Assembly (NCBI RefSeq): GCF_001640805.2
Contig: NC_066850.1
Location: forward strand, 8,469,927 to 8,533,926
Direction of reading: 5' to 3'
Origin: Lates calcarifer
Taxonomy: Eukaryota > Chordata > Actinopteri > Centropomidae
DNA length: 64,000 bases
Shown: piece by piece, positions 10,431 through 23,603 of the stretch
How the letters are laid out: each line of letters starts with the position of its first letter
Position numbering within the stretch: position 1 is the stretch's first letter
Notes under the pieces: model-generated
What the model saw: only the letters and a program-made list of their open reading frames with translations
Database searches by the model: none
What the model was told of the DNA's origin: nothing
Made by a program: the position numbers and the translations under genes

Positions 10431-13400
10431 AGTTAAGTTAATTGCCTCCTGGTTACACAGGCAACAATGCTAAAGCCCCTTGACATCAGTAAATAACATA
10501 TTCAGTGTGTGCAATCTCATCTTGATTTTCATTGGAAAAACAAGTCTTAGGTCTGAATCTGAGAGGATAATTTTGTAGTGTTGCAGTTTCCTTCACTGGT
10601 GTCTCACCTGTAAACCATCAGTGTACATGTTTAAAAATTTTTAAAGCATTTTTTTTATACTTCCACTAATTTTGTGATAGCTGATGCAGCTTTTATAAAC
10701 CAATTTCAGTCACTTGAATCATCCATATCTAGCTCAGCACCCAGCAGAGATTGTTTAATCGACAGATGCATATCCACATCTTTTTATCACATTTTTTAAA
10801 AAAAATGAACAATAAATATTTCCATCTTGAAACAAGCATTTGACTGTCATTGTAATATTTAGGTGAGTTTTATTGAAATGTTCCAAGGTTTCTGATTCAA
10901 TAACCCATTAATCACACAAAACTACACAGCTTGTTCAATCCACTGCCCTGCACTGTTTTCTATACCTGATAGCTGTTTACTGAACAAACCCAACCTTGAA
11001 CACACACATACACACACCCACACACACATGCTCCAGTGCTGTTACCTTCAAACATCTGCACGCCAATTCATTAAAACTTGCTGTACAAAGAGCTTTTCAT
11101 GTGAGTGGCGCTCTGCACAGCCCCAAACACAATCCACCTCTCCCACACATCCACGAACGCACCGTATTAATGCACAGCCACAGCAGTCACATAACCTTCA
11201 TAAAAAGCTGCACAAACAAATATATGCGGCCACTTTGTGAGGGAATGTGTAAAGGCTGTGCTCAGTGTGTGTGAGCTTCACTGTGATGGCCAGAGCTGAA
11301 CAAGGTGTTGTGTTTACAACACCTTTAAATGCTGTAGAGTACACGGTTACATATGTGTTTGCAGTGACACCAGCACTGGGTGCTTTAACACATTTAGTGA
11401 ATCATTACTTTCAAGAGCAACATTCTCACTGTAACATTGAATTAAATGACTAAATGCTAACAGTGACAGACAAACTCTACATCTCTTCAGAGCTTTTTAG
11501 CCTCTTGTTGTACTTATTTTGGTTTTAAGTCACATTTACTGCACTGTATGTGTCAGTCTCACCATTCTTATCAACCACATCTACAGCAGCACAGGAGGCT
11601 TTATTTAGTAAAAAAAAAAAGCTTTGGTAAGCTCACTGCCCACCATCAAACTGTGGGTAGACAAAGTTAGCAATGAGCCGATGTTGCTAGCAGCTAAGGA
11701 CCCAGATATTTTTCTGAGGAGTTTTAACAAGGCATTAGGCAGTGTTGTCTGTCCGTTAGATTATTTTTTCAATAAATTTATGTAGTTTTAAGTCCTAATT
11801 TTGCATTAAGATGTGAATTTTCCATGTTGGTACAGGCCATCTTTTCAACATGAAATGCTTATGGATCCACTTCATGTGAACTGCAAATTTTATCAGCATC
11901 CACATTTAAAAATTCCTAAATAATCAGAGGCTACCCTTAAAAAAATATAAGAGATAGACTTTCACAGTGGTAAGTAAATGGTTACTAATCACGACTGGTG
12001 TTTTTCTTTTCTATTGTTCTATTATTGTCTACTGTTAATATTCTACTGTTTATATTCCCACAGCTGTGCCAAAATTTGCAAAAACAGAGACTATTCCTTT
12101 AAAAAAATAATAAATGCCACACACTTGATAACAACATGAACTTGGTGAATCACCCTAACAAGACCTGTTTTCTTATCACAGCTGTCCTGTTCTGCTCCAC
12201 GATGTTCCACCTATAAATTCTCAAAGTCAGTTCAGTGCCATATTGCTTCTCCATTGTTTTCCGTGCTCTCAGTAAAAGCATGAAGCCAGCCAGCAGAGTT
12301 TAAATAGAATTAGTAGGCAACTTGAGATTAGATAATGAAGGCGAGGTGCTGCTGCAGGAATGCAGACTCTTGGAGGATTAGTCAAATATGCAGACAACAT
12401 CCTACCTAATTAACCTCAGGAGCTGCAGCAATGTGAAGGAAAGCTCTGGTTAAAAAAAAGGCTTTTGACTTACAGCTACTACTGCCGTACATCACGTTTC
12501 CATTAAAGTTTAACGGTGTGCTTTTCTGTGTCGTTCTTTAACTCTGCCTCTTTCTGAGCTTCGTGCAACAACAATCAAGTGTTACTTTGCATCAGATTTT
12601 TCTGACTCAATCTTTAACAGCTAGTTTCTCTTCCCTGACTCTGGCTCTCCTTCTCCCTCGCTGAGGTCCACGTGCACTTTTTTTTCATTAAAGCAATGAA
12701 AGGTAAAGGGGTCAAACATCATGAACGGCCTCCCAATAGGCACAGCAACGCTGCCCTCTGTTTGAACCCTTCTTCAGTTACAGTCTGACAGTCTCTCCTC
12801 GCCTTTACCTCACTTTACTATAGCACAGCACAATGAGGACTACACTGATATGATAGAACATCTGAAAAGAACAAGCTTTGGGGCTGTATCTAACAGTAAA
12901 CCTCTAATATTTATTTAATTCAGATTGTACCAAAACTTTGAATTTAAAGGGAGTTTTAAAAAAATACTTGCTAAAAATATGAATATGTACGTAAAAGGTT
13001 ATAGATCATTTCTTTGCACTGTGTGTTAATGTAGTGGGAAGAAAAATGTCTTCTAAAGCCAGAAAATTGATTTGGGTTTCCACTGAAGCTAAGCAGGGTT
13101 CATGCTTGACAAAAAAAAAAATCTGAGGATGAGAGTTTGATACCAAAGTTCTCTGTATCCCATTTGCAAAATCATTACCTCAAGCAATTTTAAAATGTTG
13201 TTGCGCATCAAACAAGAGCTAAAATTAATGCGTAGCTCTTTAGAAGTGTCATACTTTTTATTATTTCTAAAGAGGACCTGTAATGTCTTTCAAGTGGTAA
13301 AAAAAAAAAATCCTCATTCGGATGCAAACTTCTCATTCAGCGTTTCAGAATGAAAGCCTTCATTTGCTGGTTCTCACCATGGATATTAAAGCTGGCATCA

Positions 13401-13826
13401 AGTTGCAGCCAAGTTCAGGCTACATCAAAGCAGAGCATTGTCTTCAAAGGAAAAGGAACGAAGGAACCGGGAAAACCTTTGTAGTCATAGATTCTTTTTA
13501 GCAGGAAACTTTTTCTTCTTTTTGAGGGAATGAAAGTTAAGTCGACTATGTCCAACAGCCTGTTGAAATTCATGTCACTTAATGACATGAAAATCAAAGT
13601 GTTTTTTTGTTTTTTTTTTCACCAAAACAGGCGACTCAACAACAGCAATAACTTGACAGGAAATCAAAAAGGGAACCAACACGAGGTAAGGTGTGTTCAC
13701 TATCAGAGAAGATAACAGCAGACAGGAAGTGGGCTTGCTTCATAACCTGTTTATAGCAAGAAGCAGAAGAGATACCTGCTGATTAAGAGCAGTGTTGCAA
13801 GAGCACACAAACTGATGTGATCCATA

Positions 13827-13873
13827 ACACACACACACACACACAGAGGGAGAGAGGGAGAGAGAGAGAGAGA
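13827..13873 (+). repeat. Compound (CA)n-(GA)n microsatellite
   Basis: A CA run of about 10 units passes directly into a GA-rich purine run. It lies in intron 1 and is likely length-polymorphic. Confidence 0.95.
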
Positions 13874-16010
13874 CATGCAAATTCTTTTCTTTGCCCTTTG
13901 ATGTTTCAACCACGACTCTCACGGTGACAGTCCATCCCCCATGATGCTTTAGGGCATGAATATTCTGCTTTACATTCTAATGTCTTGAGCAGGTGTGCAG
14001 GTATGGATAAGGGTTATGTATCTGTGTGTGTTCGTGTGTGTGTGTGGTGTCACAGATGAGGTCAGCTCAACCACAGAGACAATTATGGTGCAAGGTGTGT
14101 GGAAACTCTCAAAAGACCAATTAAATTTCTGCAAAGTGTCAGCCCTCTCTCTCCCTCTGTTTCTCTCTGTCTTTCACTTTTTCCCTCTTTTCTGCCTCAG
14201 CTTCCACTATATAATCTGCAAAAACAAATATTCACATACTGTATTTGCAGTTGTATAGTATAGTACATATGAATGCCCTCTACAGAGAGAAGGGGGAGAG
14301 CAGAGAAAGAGTGACTACTTCAAAGACTGCAGAAACAACTGAGTTCATATGCTCATATATGACAAACCAGGCACTTCAAAGGATGCTCAAGCTGTAAATG
14401 TGCCTTTGGCGTACACACACACATACACACTTTTCTCTATATGAATACACTGTTGTGATCTGAGCAGTGGCTTAACATTGGCAGATTTTCTCCAAGACTG
14501 AAAACATTTAGACATTTTATTTTGATGTTTATGTTTTTTTTGTTTGTCTTTACATAAATACATGATACGAGTTAACATTTTTGGTAAAGATCACTCAAAT
14601 GTAGTTATTTAAGGTTACTCCATGATGCAACTTGATATCATCTCTTACCTGCCTGTTAAATGCCCACATCTTTCAAACTTCACATCCCATGTTTGTAGTC
14701 TGGAAACCTCTTATGAAAAATAAATATTCACAGACTATTCATCTATATTGTATATCTGTAATAAGCCACTATCAGCTGATTAATTCAGCCTTGTCAGTGT
14801 ATCAGTGACGCTCTATCATGACCAGACACGTTGACAGCAATCTTATTTTCACCTCATATTCCCATGATATCATGAAGAAAATCCCATTCACACCCACACA
14901 GCTGAGCAGGCAGTCCTGCGCTGCTTTCACAGAGAGAGGTGTTTCCCTCTCTCTCCATCTCAGTTTCCTCACACATCTGTCACTCTCTACGGCTCCACTT
15001 CCACACTCTATAGTGATGAGTAAATCCACAGCAGCGTATGGTGGACACAGGGAAAAAATATCAAATCAAGTCCCAGTATGTCAGAATAAATAGTCTCTTA
15101 TTGAGTTGGTGACAATAAAACAGCTATATTTTGATATTTAAAGAAGACATGAATATTTCAACATGGTGACAGATCCTTCTTTTTCAATTTCATTACACTC
15201 ATAAAAAACAATTCAATATCAGACTTCAAAACTGCAGGATCCCAGCCATTCTGTCTGTGCTCTCGCCCTCTTCATCAGCTTCTGGCAAATCTCTAATTTG
15301 CTGAACTCATTCTTGAAAAATTGCCTCATATGTTTTTGCATATTTAGCAAAATAGCGGCTCCCCTTTACAAAACTCCTCGTTAGCAATTTTGTTCATTTG
15401 AATACGCTGTACAGGAGTATCCCCCAGCGTGGGACTCCATCCAACTTGTAAATCGGGTCTGTTGCTGCCGACAAACATAAACAGCTAAGAAACTGAATAA
15501 ACAAAGTTTCCTTGTCTCTCTTAAGTGCATGTTCATTCCAGCTAACAATCCTCAAAATACAGTTTCAGTTCTCAGTGAAGCACTATTCAGTGTTTGAAGT
15601 GGAAAACTGTATATGGAAAGGGTACACTGGATTTTCTAATATAGTTTCTGACTTTTGTTAATCCAGCAGAAGTGAAGCCGTCACAGAGTCAGTGGCAGAG
15701 ATCTGAACAAACCAAAACCATGTGTCTGTGAAAATGATAAAACATCAAATAGTTTGTTCAAGTTTAACTTCACTGAAGTCTGTGCATGTATCTTTAGAGC
15801 AATGGCTCTCTGAGTGAGTTCTTCAAAGACAAGCCTTTTTTTTCTACATTGTTTTACGACATGAAAAACTGAGGTGACATTTACAGTAATTCCATTTTCC
15901 AACATCTCAAAACAAAAGAACATCGAAATCACTCTGGTAAAAACCCTGTTAAATACCTCAGCTGCAGAGAATAGATGAAGCAGATGCTACAATTGCTGAT
16001 TATATTGAAC

Positions 16011-16150
16011 TTAAAGGAACAGTTTGACTGTTTCCAGTCTTTGTATTAAGCTAAGCTGCCGAGCTACAGAGCAATAGTCGTATTAACCTCCACCAGGAAG
16101 CAATTAAGCATATTTCCCAGAATATTTCCCAAACGTTATTTATCAGCAAA
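16011..16150 (+). mobile_element. TTAA-type percomorph MITE, internally deleted copy
   Basis: Begins TTAAAGGAACAGTTTGACTG and then jumps to TTTCCAGTCTTTGTATTAAG followed by CTAAGCT. In the fuller family structure that block belongs to the opposite arm, so the interior has been deleted. The right end is unclear. Confidence 0.45.
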
Positions 16151-16977
16151 TCCATACAACGCTACACTTTAAAACTGCTCTTTTTTCTGAGTGATTAAGA
16201 TCAGGCCTAGGAAAAAAGTTTGGGAACAACTGCTCTACAAAACCAAATTGGAAGCTGTAATTTTGACTCAAGTTCACTGACAACACACTGAGATACACGT
16301 GTAGAAATGAAGCAGAGAGGACTTAAATATGCAGAGAAGCTGCTCACTGTATAAATGCATAAAGGTAAGTATGCAGAGTGTACATGAATGAATATTCAGG
16401 GAGGCCAGTCAGTCAGTGACAAATGCCCTCAAAGGAACAAACATCAACTGACACGTTCAATAGGTCAAGAGGCCACGACTCCCATCACAGGAAGTAATTT
16501 ATCTTCGGGTCAAACTGACCTCTGGTGCAAAACAGAACATGGAGGTCTGTCTGTCGGGGGTGGGGCAGGGGCGCGGTGGGTCAAAGAAACACACACACAC
16601 GTAAAGCGGTTGACAGTGAGGCTGACCCCACTCTTTTCATACACACACCAATAATTAAAACAAGACACAAGGAATCGATAGCTGCACAACTCCCCGCTGG
16701 GATTTAGGGGGGGTCTATTGATGAAGTTTGATCATTGATCATTTGGTTGTCCTGAGGGTTAGTTACTCAGCTGGAGAGAGAGAGAGACTTAGGAAATGTG
16801 CATGAAGTGAGTAGAAAATATGTTTTATGCTATAGGTACTGTCGTGAAAATTCTGGGGCCACTTCTGGATTTATTACTGCATCGCCTCACACAAGAGAGA
16901 ACATGGTCATACACACACTTTACTTAGGAATTCACTCACAATAAAATGCTCCGTGCTTTAATACAAAAATAGACATA

Positions 16978-17022
16978 ATAATATAATATAATATAATATA
17001 ATATAATATAATATAATATAAT
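16978..17022 (+). repeat. (ATAAT)n pentanucleotide microsatellite
   Basis: About nine near-perfect copies of a TATAA/ATAAT unit, without interruptions. Such arrays are often highly variable in length. Confidence 0.95.
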
Positions 17023-19329
17023 GTACACTTTTCATTAAATACATGTCACCTTTTATTTTCCAACCTCACCAAACCAAACCGTAATAATACAGCGCTCAAA
17101 TACACACTATATCTGTGGGAAACACTATATAAAGAGACCCAACTGCCCCTGACCTCACTCATGGGACAGGAAGGAAGAGAGATGAGAGGCAGCGAGAGAA
17201 GAAAATTTCTAATGCAACAGAGTTCTTATCACGCAGCACATCAAAGAAGAGGAAAAAACAAAATAAAAAAGATACACTCAGAGTTAGACAGCCAGATGAT
17301 ACCACCGTCTGAAGACAGCTGAATACACTTTCCACTTAAGCACACACAGCTTAATCAGAACAGTTTGTCTATTTCCATGTCTTAAACAATCTGGCAGTTT
17401 GTCTCTCAGTTCACCTCCTTAAATAGAGATGGAAACATCCTTCCTCTGTCCTGATTTGACTCCTCGTTCTCTGCACAAGCCCATCACAGAACAGAATCCA
17501 CATCAAACTGGCAGGTTTTTCTCTAAAGCATCATCACAGTTTGGAGCGATTTTATATGAAAAACATGTGACCTTTCTTTTTTTTTTCTTTTTGGCTGGAT
17601 GATTATAAACGTGCCTGAGACCCAAAAGTCCTACTTAATTTCCAACCTTCTACCAAAGTCAACTTCTGATTAAACAGTGTAAAGGGAGTACTGATATAAG
17701 TACCCTCAGGAGAAGAACTGCTGAAGCTGAAATTCTGTTTTTGAATTTGAACAAAAACGATCATCATGGTAAATCAGCATGGGAACTGCTTTCTTTATTA
17801 CCAAAGTTAGTTACCTTTGCTTGATGTCTATCTGTCTTTATCATATTGACACAAGAAAAAGAATATTGCAATTAATAACATATGCATATATTAGAATTAC
17901 AGCCCAACTAATAAATCATCCTATATTATGCGTATGGAATATGTTAGCCTTTGCTGGTTGACATGACAACTATCATCAGCAAATGTTGCATCAGTGTAAC
18001 TGGTGCGTTAAAAATAAATCATTTTTTCCATCTCATGATTAATAATCTCGGTACTTGCCGCTGTCTGAAGTATTAACACTTAGTCATAGATAGTTTTCCT
18101 AGAAGCAACACATGTCTAGAGATACTGTGAACAGTAAGCCTGATCAACAATCTTTCTGACGGCATCATGACATTTTCAGAGTGCTACTTTGAGTTTGCGT
18201 GGGAGCAGACACCTGTAAATGACCAACAACTGATGGACAACTTTAAAACTAACCAACTACAACTAACCAAGTTAAAAAGGATTCAGGATTGTGAAGCAGC
18301 TTGTTCAGTCTGTGATGCTAAAGTTAGGCATCAGAACTTTTATATGTGCAAGATTTCTCAGCAGTTTGTCATCATACATGGACAAACACATCTGTTAACA
18401 ATAAAGAGAATGCCATTTATAAATGTCATAATTTTTTTAAATTACTGAGTAATGTAAAGTGTACTGCTCGTGTTGTATCTTTCTAAATGTGAGATAAATC
18501 TGTCATATTTACTATTACGAGCCGGGTTAAAGCTATTTGCATGTTAACTATACTGAAACCATGAGAAACCGCATCACTTTTGTGATAATCATGTTAGCTT
18601 TGTTAGCTTTAACATCCATGTTATTTCAAAGGAAACAGTAAGAGAAAAGAGACAGATGCATGAAGGTCAGTAAACAGAACATGCTCTTGTTAAAACACAA
18701 GGCATACTGGTGGACATGACAAAAGAGACAGGAAGAGACAGAGAGATAGTGATGGAGGCAGACGACATTTCCTCCTCTCTCTTTAATCAAACAGAGAGAG
18801 GCAGAGGTGAAGAAATGGCCGCAGTCTGCTCCACTGCTGCTGCTATTGATTTACACTGCAGCCATTCCAATCAGTCACAATCTGGGGAGCTACAAACAAT
18901 CTGTAAGTGTGTGTATAAGCTGCATGTGTGTCTTCCTAAGGCAATTCTCCTCACAGTAAGTAAGTGACAGAAAGCTTTAGATCTCCACTTAACAACGGCC
19001 AGCCACAAATCCATCCAGCCGAGCATCGATTCAGCCCCAATCTGTAGCATTAGGGATGGGAAACGTCAGCTCCAGGTCTCTGTCTAAATGGGATAACTAA
19101 TCTATAGAGTGGACTGTGGGAGTCAATGCATTTATACTGTAGATCTACTGAAAAGAACTCAAGTGAAGTTCTTCAGAAGCATGCACTGACTTGAACCCTG
19201 TGACAGGAAATAAAACATCATATTTTAACTGGAGTAAATCTAATTCATTGCAAACTAAGGAGCTACTTTCAAGAGTTAAACTGCATGAAATACACAATAA
19301 ATAAAATAATCTGTTCAAGTCAAGTATCA

Positions 19330-19525
19330 AGACAAATATCCACTGGTTCCAGCCTCTCATAAGTCATCCAGATATTCAGCCTGATAATAAAGAAAAGCAG
19401 CTTATCTTCACAGCTGAGAAGATTGAAATAGGTAATATTCAGCATTCACGCTTCAAAAATTACCTTAAATGATTAATCGATCATTTAAATACTTTTCTGT
19501 CAATCAACTAATTGTTTCAGCTCCT
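19330..19525 (+). repeat. Percomorph GATTAATCGAT repeat, copy 1
   Basis: Contains AAAGAAAAGCAGCTTATCTT, CACAGCTGAGAAGATTG and then TGATTAATCGATCATTTAAA near a CAACTAATTGTTTCAGCTCC end. The same ordered blocks occur at 53395-53630 and, inverted, at 35600-35740. This is an interspersed repeat common in spiny-rayed fish introns. Its class is not certain. Confidence 0.6.
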
Positions 19526-19619
19526 CTGCAAAGGGCAGCCATTTCTCATGTGATGACAATGGCATAAAGGGAAGAACAGATGCATTTCTTGTTCTTTGTT
19601 ATTTTCAGATTTCCCCAGG

Positions 19620-19680
19620 CAGTCTGAGGATTTGAACCAACAACCTTCATTACACCCCAGCTGCCTTACCTTCCTTCATG
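19620..19680 (-). repeat. tRNA-like (B box) SINE fragment
   Basis: The minus strand reads AAGGTTGTTGGTTCAAATCC, which matches the T arm and B box of a tRNA. No matching A box or cloverleaf is complete, so this is best read as a tRNA-derived SINE remnant and not a tRNA gene. Confidence 0.4.
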
Positions 19681-21631
19681 CTGGAGGCTCACTCTGAATG
19701 TATAAGATACAATCACTCTAAATTTTATAAGGCGAGATGCCTGCATCTTTAAATGATGTTAAATATTTTCTCTGTTGATGATAAATCAGTCTGAGCTCGA
19801 TTCAACTTAGCAAATGTGTTTTACACCAATCTTATTTTCTTCAAGCTACAGAACGTGGAGTGCAGTGACTTTGCGAGTCGGTTCAGGCTAAATATCATCT
19901 GGCAACTCATCAGGTTAGTTACACACCGAGTCCATCTTCATTATCCACTCTGCCACGAGGAAATTAGCCATGCAGGCGCATTGGAAATCATGATAAAACG
20001 ATATCAGTATAGGAGACGCATTATGATGAAAAGCAGGGAAGGCATCGACAGTAGAGTGTTTAATTCTGCACAGCTCTCAGAGGCGCACTCAAGAAACAAA
20101 GAAACAGCTCGGCTTGGTTACAAACTAAACATTTACATTACTGTTCAGTGTCTGTGTTAAACTTACAAACATTTTTAAACTGTGTCTGAGCTGATTAGAG
20201 CTCTGCTGTGTGACAAAGCATCTATCCTGTGATGGTAATGTATTTGCCTGTGTTTGCATGTGTGTGTGTGTGTGTGTTCAGCATCAGGGCAGTAGCAGGG
20301 AGCCATGGCTATATATGGTCTGACAGAAGGCTTTGGTTTATTCAAAGATGTCTCTGTCTCTCTCGCTCAGCTCTCAAAATTTCTAAACAACGAGGGACCG
20401 CCCTCATCGAGCTCACGAGACATTAAAAATCAACAATGTCGTGTCAGGGGAACCTACGGTCATACATAATGAAGATGAGAAATATTTATTTGCAACCTTT
20501 AGAGTCACAGCACTGACGCAAATTTAAAAAAGATTGGAAAAAAAATACTCTACTTCCAGATTTAATTAGCTGGAAAAGGATAATTAAAGAAGTGCAATTT
20601 GTGGAGAAACTGAGTCATAAAATACAAAACACTGAGAGTATTTTTTGAATGGAGGCTGATTAAAAATTTTAATGATGCATGTGTAAAATAAAGGTCACAA
20701 ACCATCTTTTACTCGCTCTTTAAACCATCAAATGTTTGTAGTTCCTGTTCAGAATGTTAAGTGTCTCACATGGCTTTATGAATTGTGAAAAAAAACTCAT
20801 CCATATAGATTACTCTTGTCCTGAGGCACAAATTATTTTTTAAGACACATGGAACCTTAAGATAAACTACTATCTATGATTCAAAGACATTCAAAGTCAC
20901 ACCACTGGATTCACACCATTTAAAAAGCCTGTAAAGAGGGAAGCAGAGAAACAACCACATCCGTACATCTGTCCACAGAGTGTTTCACCATGGCAACCAG
21001 CCTGCCATACAACTGTCCTGAGATGAATTAACGATGACTGCTACCATAGGCCACACATGTTTGGTGCTTAAACAGCTCACCTGTTTATATACATCGTTAT
21101 TTTTAAAATATATATTTTACAAGAAACACAATTTTTCACAAACACGGTGCATTTGTGCGCCCGACAGCTGTGTCTCCTCATGGCATGTGAGTATTCCCCT
21201 CTTTGTTTCCCCTCTGAGAGTGTAATAGGTCTGTCAGCAGGACTGCCGCATCCCATTTAACTGCTCAGACCACGGGATCGCACATCTGCTGCTGCAGGAC
21301 CAGGCAGGTAAACACAACTCAAATAGACAATGAAACACACACCCACCATGCAGGGGTCAGGGCATCCTGGGCATTTGTTCTCGCACGCATGAAGCACCAG
21401 GGTGGGAGAGATAATTTCAGGAAAACTGAGACAATTTAGATCCATATCATCACTGTCTGTGTATTGTTCTTGTGAAAACCATGCAATGTTGATGATCTGG
21501 GTAAACCGCAGGATTAAATGATGCTTTACGAACTGCGAAAATTCCCCTACTTCTTATATTACCATTGGAAAACCCAGTGGATTAATGCATTGTCACAAAG
21601 CTGAGAAAAGGGCTGCTTTCTTAGCTTTAGA

Positions 21632-21915
21632 AAAAGCTTATCCCAGCTGACTTTGGGTGAGAGGCGGCATACACCCTGGACAGACCACCAGTCCATCACA
21701 GGGTCAACACATATAGACAAACAACCATTCACACTCACATTCTCACCTACGGGCAATTTAGAGTCACCAATTAACCTAATGCATGTCTCTGGACTGTGGG
21801 AGGAAGCCAGAGTACCCAGAGAGAACCCACGCAGGTGCAGAGAGAACATGCAAACTCTGGGGCTCAAACCTTCTTGCTGTGAGTGCAAACCACTACAACA
21901 CCGTGCCGCTCTCAA
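21632..21915 (-). mobile_element. Fish non-LTR retrotransposon fragment (RTE/Rex-like tail family)
   Basis: The minus strand carries the landmarks of a very abundant teleost repeat: TTCCTCCCACAGTCCAGAGA, a GGTTAATTGGTGACTCTAAA block, and GATGGACTGGTGGTCTGTCC followed by AGGGTGTATGCCGCCTCTCA. The plus-strand view ends at ACCGTGCCGC. It shows no complete reverse transcriptase. The open frame on the minus strand across it (21559-21942) is repeat sequence, not a host gene. Family name is inferred. Confidence 0.7.
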
Positions 21916-23156
21916 ATAAGCATGTCCTAGAAATATAGACAAATATTTGCTACCAAAAGCACAAAGGAAGCTGCTCTGCCCTGTTCTTTCTTATTTTGAA
22001 GCAAATCTACTGTAGTGCATTGTCAGACCAGAAATAAACATTCAGAGATAAACAGGTTATTGCTAAAGTCTCTATGCTGGTGATGGTGTTGTCGTTAATG
22101 GTGCGATGGTGGCGGTGTTAAAAATGTGTAAACAAATTAAACAACAATTTCTCTTTGTATGCCAGTGTGTATGGGCAGAGTGAGTCTCTGTGTCGGTACA
22201 GTAACTGGGCAGCTCCTCAGATAACACCGGGCACTGATCCCACTGTTGTGATGTGAGTTTGTAGAAAACTGTTAGAGGTGTCGAGCCCATTTGCCAAGAT
22301 GGATTTTTTTTGACTTTCTCCCAAGAAACGTGAAAAATAATCCCTCCTCTGTTAGAAATGCTCAAGAGGAAAGAGCTTTGAAGTGGCATTAACCTAAACG
22401 TTGGCTTTTTTTTTTTTATCAGCATCTATCGACAACTGAGAAATTGCAACAGCAGCAAAGAGTTTGGGCTCAGGGCTCAGACACTAAAGAACACATTGTG
22501 GTTTTACAACAGGTTACATACCGGTGGACAGACCCAGGTTAGGGGTTTTCCCCTTTTCCCTAACCATTTCCTGGCTTCAGCTTCATATCTTCACATTTAA
22601 CTCTGAGCAAAAAAAACAATAAAATATCATGCTATCCCTTTAAACAGTCAAAAGATGAGAGAGTGTGTGTCAAAACAGATTCAGGGCCAGTAATGGAACT
22701 TAAAAAGGCAAGAACTCATTACCTGGAGACGTTACTATCGATTGCTATTCACTGGCATATGGATTAACAACCTCACTTACACTCTCTAAATCCAGCACAG
22801 TATGTGTTTTCTTTGTGTCTGTGGGAGAGTAAAAACCATACGCAGCTTAACAAGAAACAGCTCTGACCAGTTGGTATTCACTGTTGCACAGTGTTTTTCT
22901 CTCAGTGTGAAAGGGCACAAACAGGGCTATTGAATTTTGGTATTACAGATATTCTCTGCAGCCAACGCCCTATAATGAGGTGAAATGAAACTTGGACGAT
23001 CCCTGAGGGGAAACTGGAAGGTCAGTAGTTGATACGAGTGTCGCTGCTATAGCTACGTCTATGGGTCAATGGGTCATCAACATGTTCTCTGTGCAGCTTT
23101 CTATGCAGTGTGAAGTTAAAGCTAAATATCAGTTTAGAAGATGCCCGAGTTGTCTA

Positions 23157-23603
23157 TAAAGGAATAGTTTGACATTTTGGGAAATAGATTTATTTGTTTT
23201 CTTGGTAAGAGTTAGATGAGTAGATTGATACCTTTCTCATGTCTGTACGGTAAATATAAAGCTGCCGGGCCTGACAGAGCTAGCTTAGCTTAGCATAAGG
23301 ACTGGAAGCAAGTTGAAGCAGCTGGCCTGGCTCTGTCCAAAGACAGAAAATCCACATACCAGTGCCTTTAAAACTCACTAATTACACTTAAGTGTTAATA
23401 CGCATGAAACAAACAAGGTAACCCCTGTTAATTAGTGAGCATTAGAGGTGCTAATAGGCTGAGTTTGTTACAGTCTGACACTTGTTTCCAGTCTTTTCGC
23501 TAAGCTAATGGTCTCCGGGCTTCAGCGTCATATTGAATATAGCTACAGACATGAGACTGGTACTGGTAAGAATATGTCCTTGTTAGTGGAACTATTCCTT
23601 TTA
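23157..23603. mobile_element. Foldback MITE with long inverted repeats
   Basis: The left end reads TAAAGGAATAGTTTGACATT and the right end GTGGAACTATTCCTTTTA. The left block CTCATGTCTGTACGGTAAAT, followed by ATAAAGCTGCCGGGC, is mirrored near 23500-23560 as CTCCGGGCTTCAGCGTCATA and then CAGACATGAGAC. The arms are therefore long and the element can fold on itself. The interior has TTAGCTTAGCATAAGGACTG and GCCTGGCTCTGTCCAAAG, landmarks of a very common percomorph repeat. It has no transposase. The ends read TATAAAGG here, where other copies have TTAAAGG. Confidence 0.7.

Larger units (their letters stand above)
7604..21631 (-). other. anks1b: anks1b intron 1, left part (7.6-21.6 kb)
   Basis: AT-rich intron with no supported exon. 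It holds a TTAA-flanked MITE copy at 10190-10430 and a deleted copy at 16011-16150. It also has microsatellites (13827-13873, 16978-17022, a short TG run near 20262-20277), the ATCGATT-type repeat at 19330-19525 and the tRNA-like fragment near 19620-19680. Stretches 12301-12440 and 15235-15450 look non-repetitive and carry homeodomain-like sites. The rest, including 8300-9900 and 10990-11450, has only short overlapping open frames on both strands. Confidence 0.7.
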
